DNA of 64,000 bases from Lolium rigidum (taxonomy: Eukaryota; Streptophyta; Magnoliopsida; Poales; Poaceae), in assembly GCF_022539505.1 (NCBI RefSeq), contig NW_025900006.1, forward strand, positions 124,001-188,000, in the 5' to 3' direction. This document shows positions 1-11,397 of this stretch, in pieces. Made by a program: the position numbers and the translations under genes. Under the pieces are notes generated by a model, which was given only the letters and a program-made list of their open reading frames with translations, did no database searches and was not told where the DNA came from. Within the stretch, counting starts at the first letter, position 1, and the number at the start of each line of letters is the position of its first letter.

Positions 1-241
1 CATCTGCAATCGAAACAACGATCTATTTTAGTGAGGCACACACATGGTGCGAAACTTAGGTTTTGGTTTCTCATTGACTCGTGATACAACAGCCTTCCAA
101 GTCGTCCAACCACACGGCAAACCTTATATGTCTCCAAACCCCAAAACAAAACACATAACAAAATACATATGCTAGATTTGTTGGAGGGTCCCTAAAATTT
201 TAAAAATAAAAACTAGTTTTGTTACATGGAGTGAGTCAAAA

Positions 242-2089
242 GAAGAAAGTCCATATTTCATCCCTGAACTTTTCAGGAAGTTCACATTTCGTCCCAAATG
301 TTTTGTTTAGTCTAAAACTAACCTTCAACTTTGCCAATCGATCACTATCACAGTTTTCACTTGACGTGGAAAAAACCTTGCTAAAGGGACATCATAACCC
401 GAACTGAACCGGGCCAAATAAAAACCAAACCGATTGGACAAATCTAAAATCCCCACCACCCTATTTTGATCAAAATTAACTAGTCGTGGTCAAAATCCCT
501 ACACTCCGAGCTATCGCTCCACGGCGCCTCAGCCTAGCTGTCCTGCGCATCCTCCTCGCCGGTGCCGCCGTCCGGCTAAGCCCTCGCGTGCGCACAACGC
601 CTCGGTTGTCTTCCTCTCAGTCGCGGTCAGCCTCGACGTGCCGCGCATCCGCCTGTCGGATTACACCTCTTCGACGCTGCCACCGGCGTTTACCTCGCTG
701 TAGTCGTCCACCTCGTGTGCCATTAAGTCGACGGCGCGGCGGTAGTCTCCTCGTCCTCTCCATCCTCCTCTTCGTCTGCAACTAAGCTGACTGCGCTGCT
801 TCGTCGTCCTTGCCGTGCGCTCGTCCGCCAGTTGCATGCTGCGGGCGGTCAAGACATGTGACGCGGCTGCTGTCCTCCTCGCCGTGCCGCTTGTGAACCT
901 TCGTGTGCGAAAATCAAGATCTATTTTTCCTCTTCTTCCCTTTGTTACGGCAACAAGCTGCCCTCACAAGTGTGGAAAAACAATAGAGGAGTGGTCTCGT
1001 CTGTGAGTGCAGAAAATGCAGGCGTGTGTCATTTTTTCTCACAGTGTTGGAAGGTGACTTTTAAGGCGCCCAATCAGCTCCAAATATGACATTTTGTCAC
1101 GCTTAATGAACGATGACGCTACAGTACTACCAACATAGGTTAGACTCCTTGCTGCACTAAAAAATTCCCCATTGTAATGATATCTGACATGAAGGAACTC
1201 AGAGTTATCCATGCCAACACCTATTCAGAGATAAGATAAATAAAAAATCAGTTAATAATTAAAAACCGTGTGAAAGGCTAAACCAAAATTGCAGCAAAAT
1301 CACACTATTGATCTGCATAGATGTCAGTCGCCACTACATCAGAATCAAACACCCAATTAACTTTGAGCTAATTAACAACTTATACACGTCTAGATCCATT
1401 CAATGAAAAACAATATCTTATTTCAAAACAAAATCAAGGGGGCATATTAAGAGAACCTAGGTGCAGTTCTAATCATACACGTACAGAATTTTTCACGTAG
1501 ATGAAATAAAAAAACCATAGCTAATTCCAGTGCAAACAAATTCAAAAGAAATCAAGGTGAGATGGAAAGAACCTACGTCTCGTCTTAATCATATATACAT
1601 CGTACAGAAGTTTGCATGTAGACGAACCTTCAGTTCACCCTGTATCGGACACCTTGCGATCTCGTTTTCTTTTTGTGCAGGTGGGATGGAGCGGCTCTGT
1701 CAGGTTTCACCTCTAGAGCGACGACGGCGTTTGAGTGTTGCAATGGGCGATGGCGGCGTGTGGCTTGCGGCGCTGCAGAGGGCGGCGTGGGCGTGGGAAA
1801 GAAACGAGATCAGACTCCACGAGAATCACGAGAGAGATTAAGGGAGGTTTCCTTCTTTTTAGCTAGCACGTTCGGTTCAACCATCTAAAACTAATCCGGT
1901 TCACTTTGGTCCGGTTAGATCGGGTAATATGTGGTTTTTTATAACCCGGTGCGCACATCGACATTAAATCCTTTAAACTTTCATAGTGATCGATTTAGGA
2001 AGTTTAGGGTCTACTTTGAACCAAAACAAAGTTCTAGGACGAAACATGAACTTTTCGTAAAGTTGAAGGACGAAAAGTGGACTTTCTTC
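242..2089. mobile_element. Non-autonomous Mutator-like element (MULE) with 9-bp TSD
   Basis: The element starts GAAGAAAGTCCA and ends with its complement TGGACTTTCTTC. The terminal inverted repeats stay alignable, with gaps and mismatches, for about 130 bp; both contain the block ATCGATCACTAT. It is flanked by a perfect 9-bp duplication, gagtcaaaa, at 233-241 and 2090-2098, the hallmark of the Mutator superfamily. No transposase is visible. Two GC-rich blocks (about 480-905 and 1660-1850) stand out from the AT-rich ends, as in Pack-MULEs that carry host gene pieces, but I cannot name a source gene. The ends and TSD are seen directly; the Pack-MULE idea is inference. Confidence 0.85.
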
Positions 2090-2098
2090 GAGTCAAAA

Positions 2099-2682
2099 TG
2101 GCAACACCTATTACGGGAAGATAATCAGGACAAACAAAAGGGAACTTTTGCATGAAGTATATGGAAAATTTAAAACATGTTCTCCAACGATCAAAATTGA
2201 TGTTAGAATGGAAATCATGTATAACAATATTTAGCATCAACGATTGTGAACACCTAGAATACAAACCAAAAGTCTAATAATCTGTAAAAAGATTTAAAAA
2301 ATCATAATTATTCTTGAAAACCCCAAAATAACACCTTTGTTCTAGTAGATATATGTATTTTTGTTGATTTCCTCAAAAATATCATTTACATCTTTAGATT
2401 TTCTGATTTATTGTCATTACTATTGTTTTTCTATATATACTTTTCATAATTTGGGCTGATTTTATTCTATTTGTGCTTGCTTGGCAAAACATACGTGTGA
2501 AAACACCACCACTAAATAGCTTATCACTTTACTTAAGCTTAAGGGCCAATTTTTTTCGAAATGGGGGCATACCCCAGCCTCTGCATCAAAGTGATGCATA
2601 TGGCTTCTTTATTACTTTATTGAGAATACTACATCATGTATTCGATTTTGTGGATTAACAACCGGGTGTATATTAAGATAAG
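2099..2682. other. AT-rich intergenic DNA, no gene seen
   Basis: No coding signal is visible. Around 2550-2600 there is a GATGCAT-containing segment (gcataccccagcctctgcat) that looks like a widespread grass repeat tail, but I cannot place it in a family. Confidence 0.5.
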
Positions 2683-2872
2683 GGATTTGCTAGTTCTGAG
2701 CTAGCTGAGAACTAGCTTCGTGCTCAGTCAAGTCTTTCGCCATTTGATTTGCATCGTGATTCGGATTAGTTATGAGTTGCAACATAACTTGCAACTGAGA
2801 TTTGAAGATATCATATGACTGTGACTGAAAACGAAGTTACTAGTTCTCAGCCGACTAAAAAATAATCACACC
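2683..2872. mobile_element. MITE-like repeat, copy 1 of 2
   Basis: A 190-bp segment starts ggatttgctagttct and ends aatcacacc. Near each end the motif GCTGAGAACTAG lies in inverted orientation, followed inward by a cttcgt-type segment. A second diverged copy lies at 8665-8802. Two dispersed copies sharing ends, with no coding capacity, support a MITE family. The TSD is not clear and the superfamily is not assigned. Confidence 0.6.
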
Positions 2873-3605
2873 GCAGCTTTAAAATAAATCAGACGGAGGG
2901 GGCGGTACTATTTGTAAGCGAGCATCGTTGACACAAGTAAAACATGTTTGTCAAACGGCAAAAACAAGCTATTAAATGCTGTGTCGCTGCAACTAAATCG
3001 ACCACGTTCCAGGTCACCACGAACAAGTTATTGTGCTGTGGGCAAGGAGCACGAGCGTACTCGATGGATCGTCCATCGGACCAGCAGCAGATGAACACAT
3101 ATGCATGCATGCGGTCGACAAGCTGGCCCACCCGGCCCGATCTATGCATGGTGCCATGGTCCAGCCCTAGCTTACGTATCCAGATTTCATTGGGGGCGTT
3201 TGCGTGGCGAGGGAGACCGGATCCCCCGGATACGCCATCTATCCACATCACATCCCTGCGCGATTCGATCGCAGAATTTGCTCGCACGTTGTCGCTTGCA
3301 AGTTGTGGAGTGTGCATGCATGCGCCCGTGCCGTTCCGAGCTGCGTTTGGTGCCAAGCTAGGGCACCAGGACGATACATTTCGACGCTCGAACGGACGCA
3401 TCATGTGGATTTGCGTTATTACAAATGGTCGAAATCGACTGCGCATCTATTTGCATCGGGGGTGGCTCCAGCGGCATGACGCATAATTTTTTTCCCATGA
3501 AAGTCATAATTTACATTAATAAAAAACATAAAAGACAAGGCCATAAAGGCGTGGTAAAACTAGGTACTGCCTACTAGTCGTCGCCGAACGAGGTCGATGA
3601 ACTCT
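2873..3605. other. Stretch with no recognised gene
   Basis: Open frames of about 180 codons exist on both strands over 2889-3486, but neither resembles a known family and each is the shadow of the other. Flanking DNA is AT-rich. A degenerate TE or gene remnant is possible. Confidence 0.4.
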
Positions 3606-3613
3606 GGCGTCGG

Positions 3614-4736
3614 CAGTGGCGGAGCCAGGAAAAAATAGAAGCCTGGGCGAACCATAAGCTAAAAAAAGGCGAGAATTTTAATGGCATATCAAAGCGTTCA
3701 GGTCTACCAAGATTTCTAAAGAGGCGCACTATATTCAATCTAATTGGACCTTCGGAACCGATATTGAGAAAATACGAGGAAATTTCACTATTAGTTGATA
3801 TATGCCCTCCTCATTTGATCTTGAACTTCGAGAGCATATGAACAAATTTGTCTTCTTAAAGTTGGATCACAAACAATTCATCTGGATCGGACTTGTTAAC
3901 TTTGACCACATTAGAAGATGCATCTTGCTCTATGTGCATATCATTCCCGGTGTTGGGGCTTTGCACATCATTCCCCGATCCGGTGTTGGGGCTTGCCTCT
4001 ATAGGGTTTGCACATTGTTCCCCGACCCGCGGTTGGGGTTTGCCGCACTCCCATGGTTTGGCGTTTTAACCAAATATCTCTCCATTTTCTAAATTTAAAG
4101 ATTGAATATGATGATTTAGCAACATAAAATATTGAAGTGATTTTCTTAGTAAGATTTCAAGTGGGGAAGCGGTCAACTAGATGAACAAAAAAACTCCAAT
4201 TCGTAGATTAAAAATATGAAGTGACTTATTGGTGGAACTGATGGAGAAAAAAATTTCAATGTGTATCTGTCGGCTGTTGTCGTCCTGACCTGCAGCAGTT
4301 TAGCCTGCAGCTGAGTCTTCAGACGCTTGTCGTTCCACCGTCGCTTATGCGAGTGCCGCACCGGCGTGGACGATTGGCCGCGTCGGCTTTGCTGCAGCCG
4401 CCGTCGCCTCTCTTGACTCGGGAGATGAACAGACGAACGACGAACCGGAGCGACCGATTACTGACCGACTAGTGTACGGAACGCGAACGATCGAACCGGT
4501 TAGTTCTGGCTCAGTTAGCTCACCTAAGTAGGCTCTACGCTACGCTTGTTGGGCTGTTGGCAACTTGGGCCATAAGAGAAACAAGAAAGGCCATCTAGGT
4601 TGTGCTGGAATTTTAGCCCGGGCAAAGCAGCCAGCTAACTAGGAAATTACGCTAAACTAATCGATGTTTACACGCTGCCGGACGAGGTCGAGCCCGGGCA
4701 GCTGCCCGGGCATGCCGGGCTGAAGCTCCGCCCATG
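3614..4736. mobile_element. Non-autonomous hAT element with 8-bp TSD
   Basis: The ends are CAGTGGCGGAGCC on the left and the complement of CATGGGCGGAGCT on the right. Both start with CA, the usual hAT terminus, and both carry a GCCTGGGC or GCCCGGGC block just inside. A perfect 8-bp duplication, ggcgtcgg, flanks the element at 3606-3613 and 4737-4744, as expected for hAT. The 1123-bp interior encodes no hAT transposase, so it was moved in trans. It carries a short degenerate tandem repeat at 3944-4043. Confidence 0.88.
3944..4043. repeat. Degenerate tandem repeat inside the hAT element
   Basis: About three imperfect units contain cattccccg followed by gttggggcttgc-like sequence. Divergence between units suggests an old duplication within the element. 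Confidence 0.5.
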
Positions 4737-4744
4737 GGCGTCGG

Positions 4745-5189
4745 CCATGGAAGCTAGTACGACGGTGGTGGAGGAGGTAGGGCAGGGTGCGGCAACTGCG
4801 GCCAGGCCATCGCCTACGCAGGAGGCTGTGGTGAAGGTGGCCACGGATCCTAGGCCGGAGCAGCAACCAACGCATCGTCGTTGGAACGCGTCGGCGTGAC
4901 CGGAGGAGTCGCCGGGCTCCCCTGCGCGACTATGAAGTGATGCAAATATTGGCTGGAATCAAGAAAACCATGAATAATGTAAAAAATCTTAGGCATTCAA
5001 ACAAGGCAGCAAATTTGTTTCCTCATTCTAGCATGGTTCTCGATTTACTATGGAATAGGGAAGCTCAAACCATGGAAGTCTCCTCGAATGTGTATGAAGC
5101 GATTACATGGTCATCAATTTTAGGAAGAGTCACTTTGAAAGTTTGGACTGGCAAGGCCATGTGATGGACATGTGAGATTAGGCGATGCA
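4745..5189. other. GC-rich flank of the hAT insertion, possible gene remnant
   Basis: This continues the sequence interrupted by the hAT element. 4745-4930 is markedly GC-richer than its surroundings and the rest is AT-rich. Short open frames exist on both strands but none matches a family I recognise. It could be the remnant of a host or TE gene. Confidence 0.3.
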
Positions 5190-5400
5190 CGTACATAAAC
5201 CTAAAACGGAAATTTCATTCTAGCTGGAAATGGAAATTCCATTTCCACGCCTGTTTCGTCAGAAAACGTTGGTCCATTTTTGCCAAAAAAAATCTATTTC
5301 CGTTTCCATTTTACAAATCTCTGTTTCCTTTTCCATATTTCCATTTTTCCGCGGAAAAGTTAAAAACTTCTCACTCTACTTTCATCCCTAATAGTAGCTA
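5190..5400. repeat. TTTCCGTTTCC-rich repeat, likely hAT-type relic
   Basis: The segment has many ggaaatggaaa and tttccgtttcc runs and ends catccctaatag. A related block lies at 13385-13520, and a short piece sharing only the left edge (cctaaaccggaaattcca) lies at 8880-8900. Non-coding; the family is an inference from these shared motifs. Confidence 0.35.
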
Positions 5401-6412
5401 CCCAGCTCTCTCGTCAATTTGAATTACTCTACGGGCGAGTTTCCAAAAGTACTTGCACATAAGTTCCTCCATAGGAAATTTTCAGAAATTATATTTGTAA
5501 GTTTAATAATTAATTTGAAACAAAATTATAATTTCAAAATTTAAATTTATATAAGTTTTAAAACAATTCAAAGCAATAATGGACGTTGTCAATGATATAT
5601 CCTAATAAAAGCATAAAAAATGCAACGCGGTTTTTTATTATTATTACGGGCTACACGAAATGACAAAATCTGACTTTTTCGTGGATATTGAAAATGTTAT
5701 ACTCAAATCGACACTTTTGTCATTTGTTGTGTATAATTCAAAGTACACATTATTTTCATTAATTTGCACGTCTGTGGTATACATACATAGAGAATTTTTT
5801 TCCATATTTTTGAAACTCTGAAATGTATTTTTTTAAAGAAAAATAGGGAATTACTGTTGCCCATGTGCACGAAATCTTCACTCCTGATTTTCACGGGAAG
5901 ATTCCAATAAGAAGATAAATTCCAAACACAACATAAATATGTAGATTTAAACCTTTTTACGAAGAAAAAAGTACAAACATGTAGTAGGCTGTCAACGTAC
6001 TGTACGTGTTTGCTGTGTAACACATATGTCACTTTTTTTAAAGATCGCATTTCTCACTTCCTGTCTGATATGGGGCCGCAGCCTTTGTTGAAGTAATGTT
6101 AGCTAAATGAGTTATCAGACAATTATGGTTGTACGTACAACGATAACGACGTTCATGAAGAGCGCAGACACAAATGGAGCCAGATTGAGCATATGGTCGA
6201 TCGGGCCACATGCTTAAGGCGTGGTTCCGTGCTTCGATCGGTCCAGCCAGCACGTACAATTATCGTCGTGCAATGCATGTGGGAAAAAGAAGCGGTCCCT
6301 CTCCAACCCCGAGCGCCGCGGTACGTTTTCCACGGCGAGGCCAATGTCAATGAGCATTGTACTTGATCCATGGATCGATTGAATTAATGGCCATCTTAGA
6401 TAGCCTAATTAA
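5401..6412. other. AT-rich intergenic DNA, no gene seen
   Basis: Very AT-rich up to about 6030, then mixed composition. I see no exon-like sequence, RNA gene or clear transposon end. Confidence 0.5.
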
Positions 6413-7700
6413 CTAAAATCCTCGCAACAACCTTGTGCCAGAAGCAAGACCAAACGTACTTACCCCGGGGCTATCATTTTCTCTCCTTGCTTCTCTCTCT
6501 CTCCTCTTCCTTTGAAAGTCGCCTCGGTCACCGTGACTCCTCCCCCCTCCTCCGGTGGCTTCACCGGCCGGAGTGGAGGGGGGAGAGGAGCCCGGTCTCC
6601 CCCTATGCACAATAGTTTAGGTTCTCCTTTAGGGCTCCTTTGATTCATAGGAATATGAAGAGTGTAGGAATAGGAAATGTATAGAATTGGAATGTCATGC
6701 TAAGTTGAATCCTATAGGAATATGGTATGTCTTTGATTGTAGCAAAGGAATTTTTCCATGAGGTATGAGCTAATGCTTTTTTCCTATAGGATTTGTACTA
6801 CAAGATTCCTATAGGAATAATTCCTATAGGATATGTTCCTATGAATCAAATGACTTGTATAGGAAATTTTCCTATAGGATTCAATTCCTACATAATTCCT
6901 ATATCAATCCTATGAATCAAAGAAGCCCTTACCCTTGTGAAGCTTGTCGGTATGCCTGTAGGTTGGAGCGGAGCTGCATATCTCGAAGGTCAGATCTGGA
7001 GATATCTAGGATTCCTTCCTTTTGCTTCCTTGCTTCTTTGGTTGGAGCTGGAGGTAGAAGAGAGGAGCATCGTTCCTTTCAATAAGACAGTGGTCTTGTG
7101 TCTTGTCTTGCTGTGGAGTTCTATCTTGGGAAGCTAGGCTTACTCTGGCCGTCATTGGTGGCGAGGGGAGGAGGCGGCCTAGCATTTCTCACTCCGGAGC
7201 AGGACGATGGTCGGGAAGTTGGGCTAAGGGGTGCAACAATTTTTCACTATTGCGATCATGGGCCGGTGAGGCAGTCGGACCACATGTCTCCTGGGAGCGA
7301 TCTCTCGACTGCTCTTCAATTTCAGTCGTTGACCTTGATGGCTGAATGGCGGCTGCTCCCGCCCTAGTCGCCGACATCCGGTCAGTGTTTCGACGCTCTT
7401 GGCCGGCGCATGGTCTTCAACCTCTAGGCTTTGATGCCATCATGGAGCCCCTTAGACTTCGACGGGTATGCTCCCGATGTAGCGCCCCAAGTGGCCATAT
7501 ATCCGCCGATGATTTGGTCGACCGTGTTCGGAAGTTCTATGAAAATCTCGGTGGAGATGGAGCTGGAAGAAGGCCCAGATTGGATCACTTTTTTCATCCT
7601 TGTTAGGGTCTTTAGTGCAAATTTTAGGGACCTTGTTGTACTTTTCTTTTCTTCTGCGGTCCTTCGAGACCCGCTTCCCTTAAAAAAACGTATGTGCCCC
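6413..7700 (+). other. Non-coding repeat resembling a degraded non-LTR element
   Basis: A moderately GC-rich, frame-disrupted segment opens with a CT-rich leader (6475-6510) and ends in a short A-run (7681-7687). It has no reverse transcriptase or endonuclease motif. The layout resembles non-autonomous LINE-type repeats of grasses. The possible direct repeat acgtacttacc / acgtatgtgcc is too weak to prove an insertion. It is itself split by the Tourist MITE at 6632-6928. Confidence 0.3.
6632..6928. mobile_element. Tourist-like (PIF/Harbinger) MITE with TTA TSD
   Basis: The inverted ends are gggctcctttgattcatagg and the complement of cctatgaatcaaagaagccc. The 297-bp element is flanked by TTA at 6629-6631 and 6929-6931, the target of the PIF/Harbinger superfamily. 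The interior repeats the palindrome TCCTATAGGA several times, so the transcript should fold strongly. It has no coding capacity. Confidence 0.92.
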
Positions 7701-8664
7701 TTTTACCTTGATTTCCATCGCAAGCAGGAACCTTGATTGATCGCCTTCATCAGCCGTGCAGCGGGGATCGGCTGACAAGCTCTATCTCCATGCTAATGTG
7801 CCATGCCCGGAATACCCAACAATTGGATCAGGTCCATGATTTTTATACGCACGATATGATAAAATGCGAGATTTATCTAGGCTTAAATTTATGTAGACGC
7901 ATTTTAGTACGTAGATACATGCGAATGTAGACAAATCGATGCCACTTATTTTCAAACCAAGGGAGTACTTTGGACAAGAATGTGCATAAATATTTGCACA
8001 GGTCACGATTGTTGTCTTTCCTCCAGAAGTGTGCTCGCCAGTGACGTCGTAACGACGATCTCTTGCTGAAACGCCCTACCAAGGACGTCACAAATACGTA
8101 TACTAGATGGCCAGAACCGCATCCTCCCGGCCGTTTCAACCTCCAGATCCGAAGGGGTGAGACGAGCATTTTTGGCGCGTGGACCGTTCGAGATCACAAT
8201 GCGATGTCATCCGCGCGCGCGTGCCTGGATCGGAGATCGGTTTCCCTGATTTCACCATGTCATGCCTGCTTTGGTTTCTAGTTCCAAGCTCCAGCTTGCA
8301 CGTCACGATCTCGGACTACGCCTTCTCCGGTCATTTTGAGTTAGCTATACGTCATTTTCTCCATCGTGTATGCTGTCGGCTACAACTTCACACCCGGATT
8401 CATTTCATGAGTGAATGTGTGTAGTCTTGTCATTTATTTATGTACGAAGGGAGTAGACAGGTAAACAACCAATCCAATGCACCGGAACCAGGAGAACACT
8501 TTAATCTTGTTCAAAACTCTTAAACAAACCAACAAACATGTTCCCTAATATTAGAACGTGCGGTGCTCGATTTTCAAGAAAATAGAGGAACAATCGAACC
8601 GAGGAAGCCTCTCCGAATGAATGAAGTGATTAATTGGCATTTGACAGAGCCAGTTTTGGAATAT
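7701..8664. other. Low-copy-looking DNA with Stowaway relics
   Basis: No gene is recognised. Two single Stowaway-type 3' ends (aagggagta) occur near 7964 and 8446 without matching 5' ends, so they look like truncated MITEs. 8000-8420 is GC-balanced and not repetitive within the window; its short frames match nothing I know. Confidence 0.4.
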
Positions 8665-8802
8665 GGATTTGCTAGTTCTTAGCTAGCTGAGAACTAACTT
8701 CATCCTCAGTTAAGTCGTACATCATTTGATTCGAACCGTCATGAGTTGCAACTCTGAGTGAGAATGAAGTTAGTTCTCAATCGAATGAGAAATAGTCACA
8801 CC
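8665..8802. mobile_element. MITE-like repeat, copy 2 of 2
   Basis: It shares ends and orientation with 2683-2872: the start ggatttgctagttct, the inner gctagctgagaacta, and an end in cacacc. It is about 50 bp shorter through internal deletions. The pair define a small MITE family. Confidence 0.6.
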
Positions 8803-9310
8803 TTTTTTAATAAGCCTCTTTAAAAGTTCAGTTTGACAAGGTCGTGTAATGGGTCAGTTGGATTGGACCATGCACATCAACCCTAAACCGGAAATTCCAT
8901 ATTAGGGCATCTCCAGCGGCGCAACGCAAACGGACGCTGAGCGACCGTTTTCGTCCGTCGTGACCGGAAATGCGTCTGGGCCCTCCTCCAGCGGGGCGAC
9001 GCAAAGTGAGCGGGCCGTCCGCGGCGACGCAAACCTGGCCCAAATATGTGCTTTGGATGCGTCTCTGCGGACCTTCGCGGACGCCGAAAGTGTCCGCTCA
9101 CGTCTAGCGGACATTTCATCGGGCCCGCCTAGCAGCGACCCTGCGTCGATGCGTCTTCTCAGGCGCGCCAGCGACTGGCGCCGCTACGTCGGTTCGGCAG
9201 TCTGCGCCACGTTAATGGCGATGCCTCGGCTGCCGAGCGACCGCCGCCCACCTCCGGCAACCAAGTTAATAGCGACGCCACGCGTCCCAGGGCTGTCTCC
9301 TGCCTTCGGC

Positions 9311-9320
9311 CTATATAAAG
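9311..9320 (+). promoter_or_regulatory. TATA box upstream of the B3-like gene
   Basis: CTATATAAAG lies about 125 bp before the start region at 9436, followed by a CT-rich leader. Position and sequence fit a plant core promoter. Confidence 0.55.
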
Positions 9321-9436
9321 AGGATGCGTCTTCTTCTTCCTCATCCACTCCTCCAAGCAAACCCTAGCCGCCACAAGCTTCGCCGTAGCGCCGCCTAGCT
9401 CTTCCTGGAACGTAGCCAGGCCCGCGAGGAAGTCCA

Positions 9437-9931
9437 TGGCCGGACCTGGTGGCCAGCGAGGCGGTCGAGGCCGCGGCCCTGGGCGCCCCCCGGGGCCGTG
9501 GACGGGGCAGGGGCCGCCGTGCTGGAGCAGCTACGACACCACGGTCGCCGTTGCCTGCGCCCTCCTTGTCTTCGTAGGAGGACCGCTGCTTCGAGTTCCT
9601 CCTCCGCATCGACGACGATCCACTCGGCATCAAGTGGCTCCCACACAAGTTCGCCGAGTTCGTCAATGGCGTCGAGCCGGCGCAGTTGTAGTTACGGGAG
9701 GCCAGCTGCAACTTCTGCCGGTGGAATGTGGATGTCTTGTTCGACGGGCAGGGCAAGATGTACCTGTACACGGGGTGGGACAAGTTCGCCCGCGAACTCG
9801 AGCTCGAGCTCGGCTGCCAACTCACCTTCCTCTACGAGGGTGATGGCGAGATGATCGTCAAGGTGTTCGATGACACAGCGTGTCGTAGGCACTACCACAC
9901 CGGTGAATCTGGCTCGGACACCGATAGTTAG
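9437..9931 (+). pseudogene. B3 DNA-binding-domain-like protein, broken
   Basis: Read in one frame, this holds a glycine/arginine-rich N-terminal part, then CFEFLLRIDDDP and LPHKFAEFVNG, then MYLYTGWDKFARELELELG and FLYEGDGEMIVKVFDD before an acidic serine tail. The GW..FAR.L.L..G..L.F motif followed by ..VKVFD is the C-terminal half of a plant B3 fold, which binds DNA in the nucleus. Two in-frame TAG codons (9575 and about 9690) interrupt it. The only upstream ATG (9436) is in another frame, so a frameshift near the start is likely. An intact downstream piece from ATG 9728 encodes 67 residues. Carriage by a Harbinger-like element suggests the gene spread with it. Confidence 0.65.
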
Positions 9932-10408
9932 ATCTTAGAGTGTTCTTTCTTTGCAGCGAATATGGCTACGGACCAAACGAAGTCAGTAGTCAAGGTTTCT
10001 AGATGTTCTTCCTCGAAAGAACCAACAGGACCACCGAGACCAGCTGGATTTTCCAGTTTGGGTGACTGGGTATGCCCTCGAATGTTCTTTCTTGACGGCA
10101 AACATACGGAAAACAACACAACTGATTTCCTCATTTTCCAATGTTTTATTTATGTCAATCATGGTTCAAACTATGTATTCGTTTGTGTAAATAATGTTCC
10201 AAACTATGTATTAGCTTGTGTAAAATCATGTTCCAATATATAATATTTGGAACTATGTTTAAATGGAGAACAGAAAAAATAGAAATAAAAATGTGCCCCC
10301 CGCCACCCCCAGACGCAAACGGACATGCGGACAAAAACGAACATTTTAGCGTCCGCGGCGCGATGCAAACGGATGCTCGCGGACATCGCGCCGCTGAAGA
10401 TGCCATTA

Positions 10409-10463
10409 GGGCATGTACAATGGTTGATAAGACTGTCTTATCATAGCGCCGTCACGTAATCTA
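10409..10463. mobile_element. Tourist-like MITE, left part (split by Helitron)
   Basis: Starts gggcatgtacaatgg directly after TTA (10406-10408). It is separated from its right part (13179-13389) by a Helitron. Confidence 0.65.
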
Positions 10464-11397
10464 TCTATTATATACTAAAAGCAAAATAAGGATGTTTAAT
10501 AGAGACACCACGTTAAGCCACACGATCTAAATTATTTTAACAGTTAGATCTAAAATCAGTGGCTATGATTTAATAAAAGGTTATCAATTACGTAACTTTG
10601 TAGGTCGAGTTGACACGTTATATACTTACCATGGAACCTGACTCTAAAACTGATCAACGATTACAAAATATGTTCAAAGCTGATACGTGATTATGATCTT
10701 GGTCACGTTTGGCTCCCCCGCAAGAAAAAGAAAAGAAGGATTTAAATGGAGAATCAGGTGTGCAGCTAAAACAAAACTCACAAACGAACTTGGTACGGCC
10801 CATCGGAAAATAGAAACCAAGCACAACACGATTCGCATGACATGTACATACATGGTACACTAGCCTATCTAACAAATATTGGATACGACAGGCATGGATT
10901 TCACTAGACCCTTAAAAGTGGTACCTGAAACATAATAGTTGCTAGGACACCTCATACGCGTATTTTTAATATGATTTCTATTTTTTTAGAATCTAAGTCA
11001 ATGATAAACAAGATGAATATAAATTTTTAATGACATATACAGATATTTGCGTGGCGACGTGTATAACTACCCCTCCGCCCACAAATAAGTGTACGTTTAG
11101 CTTTGTGTTAAACTAAATTTATTAGCTTTAACCAAACGCCGCGGGATATGACGATCGTACAATAGGGAGTCGGACGGGAGGCTACAGAGTCTGATGCATG
11201 AGCAGTTGCGTGACCCCATCGTGCACAGATCATATGAAAAAGATCGTACATTAGCAGGTCTAGAAAATAAATACACAAGTTCTCAAAAAATAAATATAGC
11301 TTTTCATTCAATCTTATTACATTGATTAATAGTAGAACACGAGGTACACAGACACGGCCTATTCAGAAAGACCATCATGGAGTCCTCCCGAGAAGGG

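Larger units (their letters stand above)
8905..10405 (+). mobile_element. Harbinger-like element carrying a B3-domain gene
   Basis: The left end gggcatctccagcggcgc and the complement of the right end (gcgccgctgaagatgcc) form inverted repeats, with further GC-rich subterminal homology (cgcaaacggac blocks at both sides). TTA flanks it at 8902-8904 and 10406-10408, as expected for PIF/Harbinger; the outermost base pair is mismatched, so an alternative reading is a 5-bp attag duplication. It encodes no transposase. A TATA box and a B3-like pseudogene fill the interior, so it looks like a gene-carrying non-autonomous element. Confidence 0.72.

Noticed and set aside
486..852. Overlapping open frames on both strands in the MULE interior
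   Set aside because: GC-rich composition gives long frames on both strands; neither has recognisable domains. Treated as unidentified cargo, not a gene.
2889..3486. Open frames of about 180 codons on both strands
   Set aside because: They mirror each other, match no family and have no promoter or splice context.
6460..7700. Possible target duplication acgtacttacc / acgtatgtgcc around a LINE-like segment
   Set aside because: Three mismatches in eleven bases and no RT motif; not enough to call a LINE.
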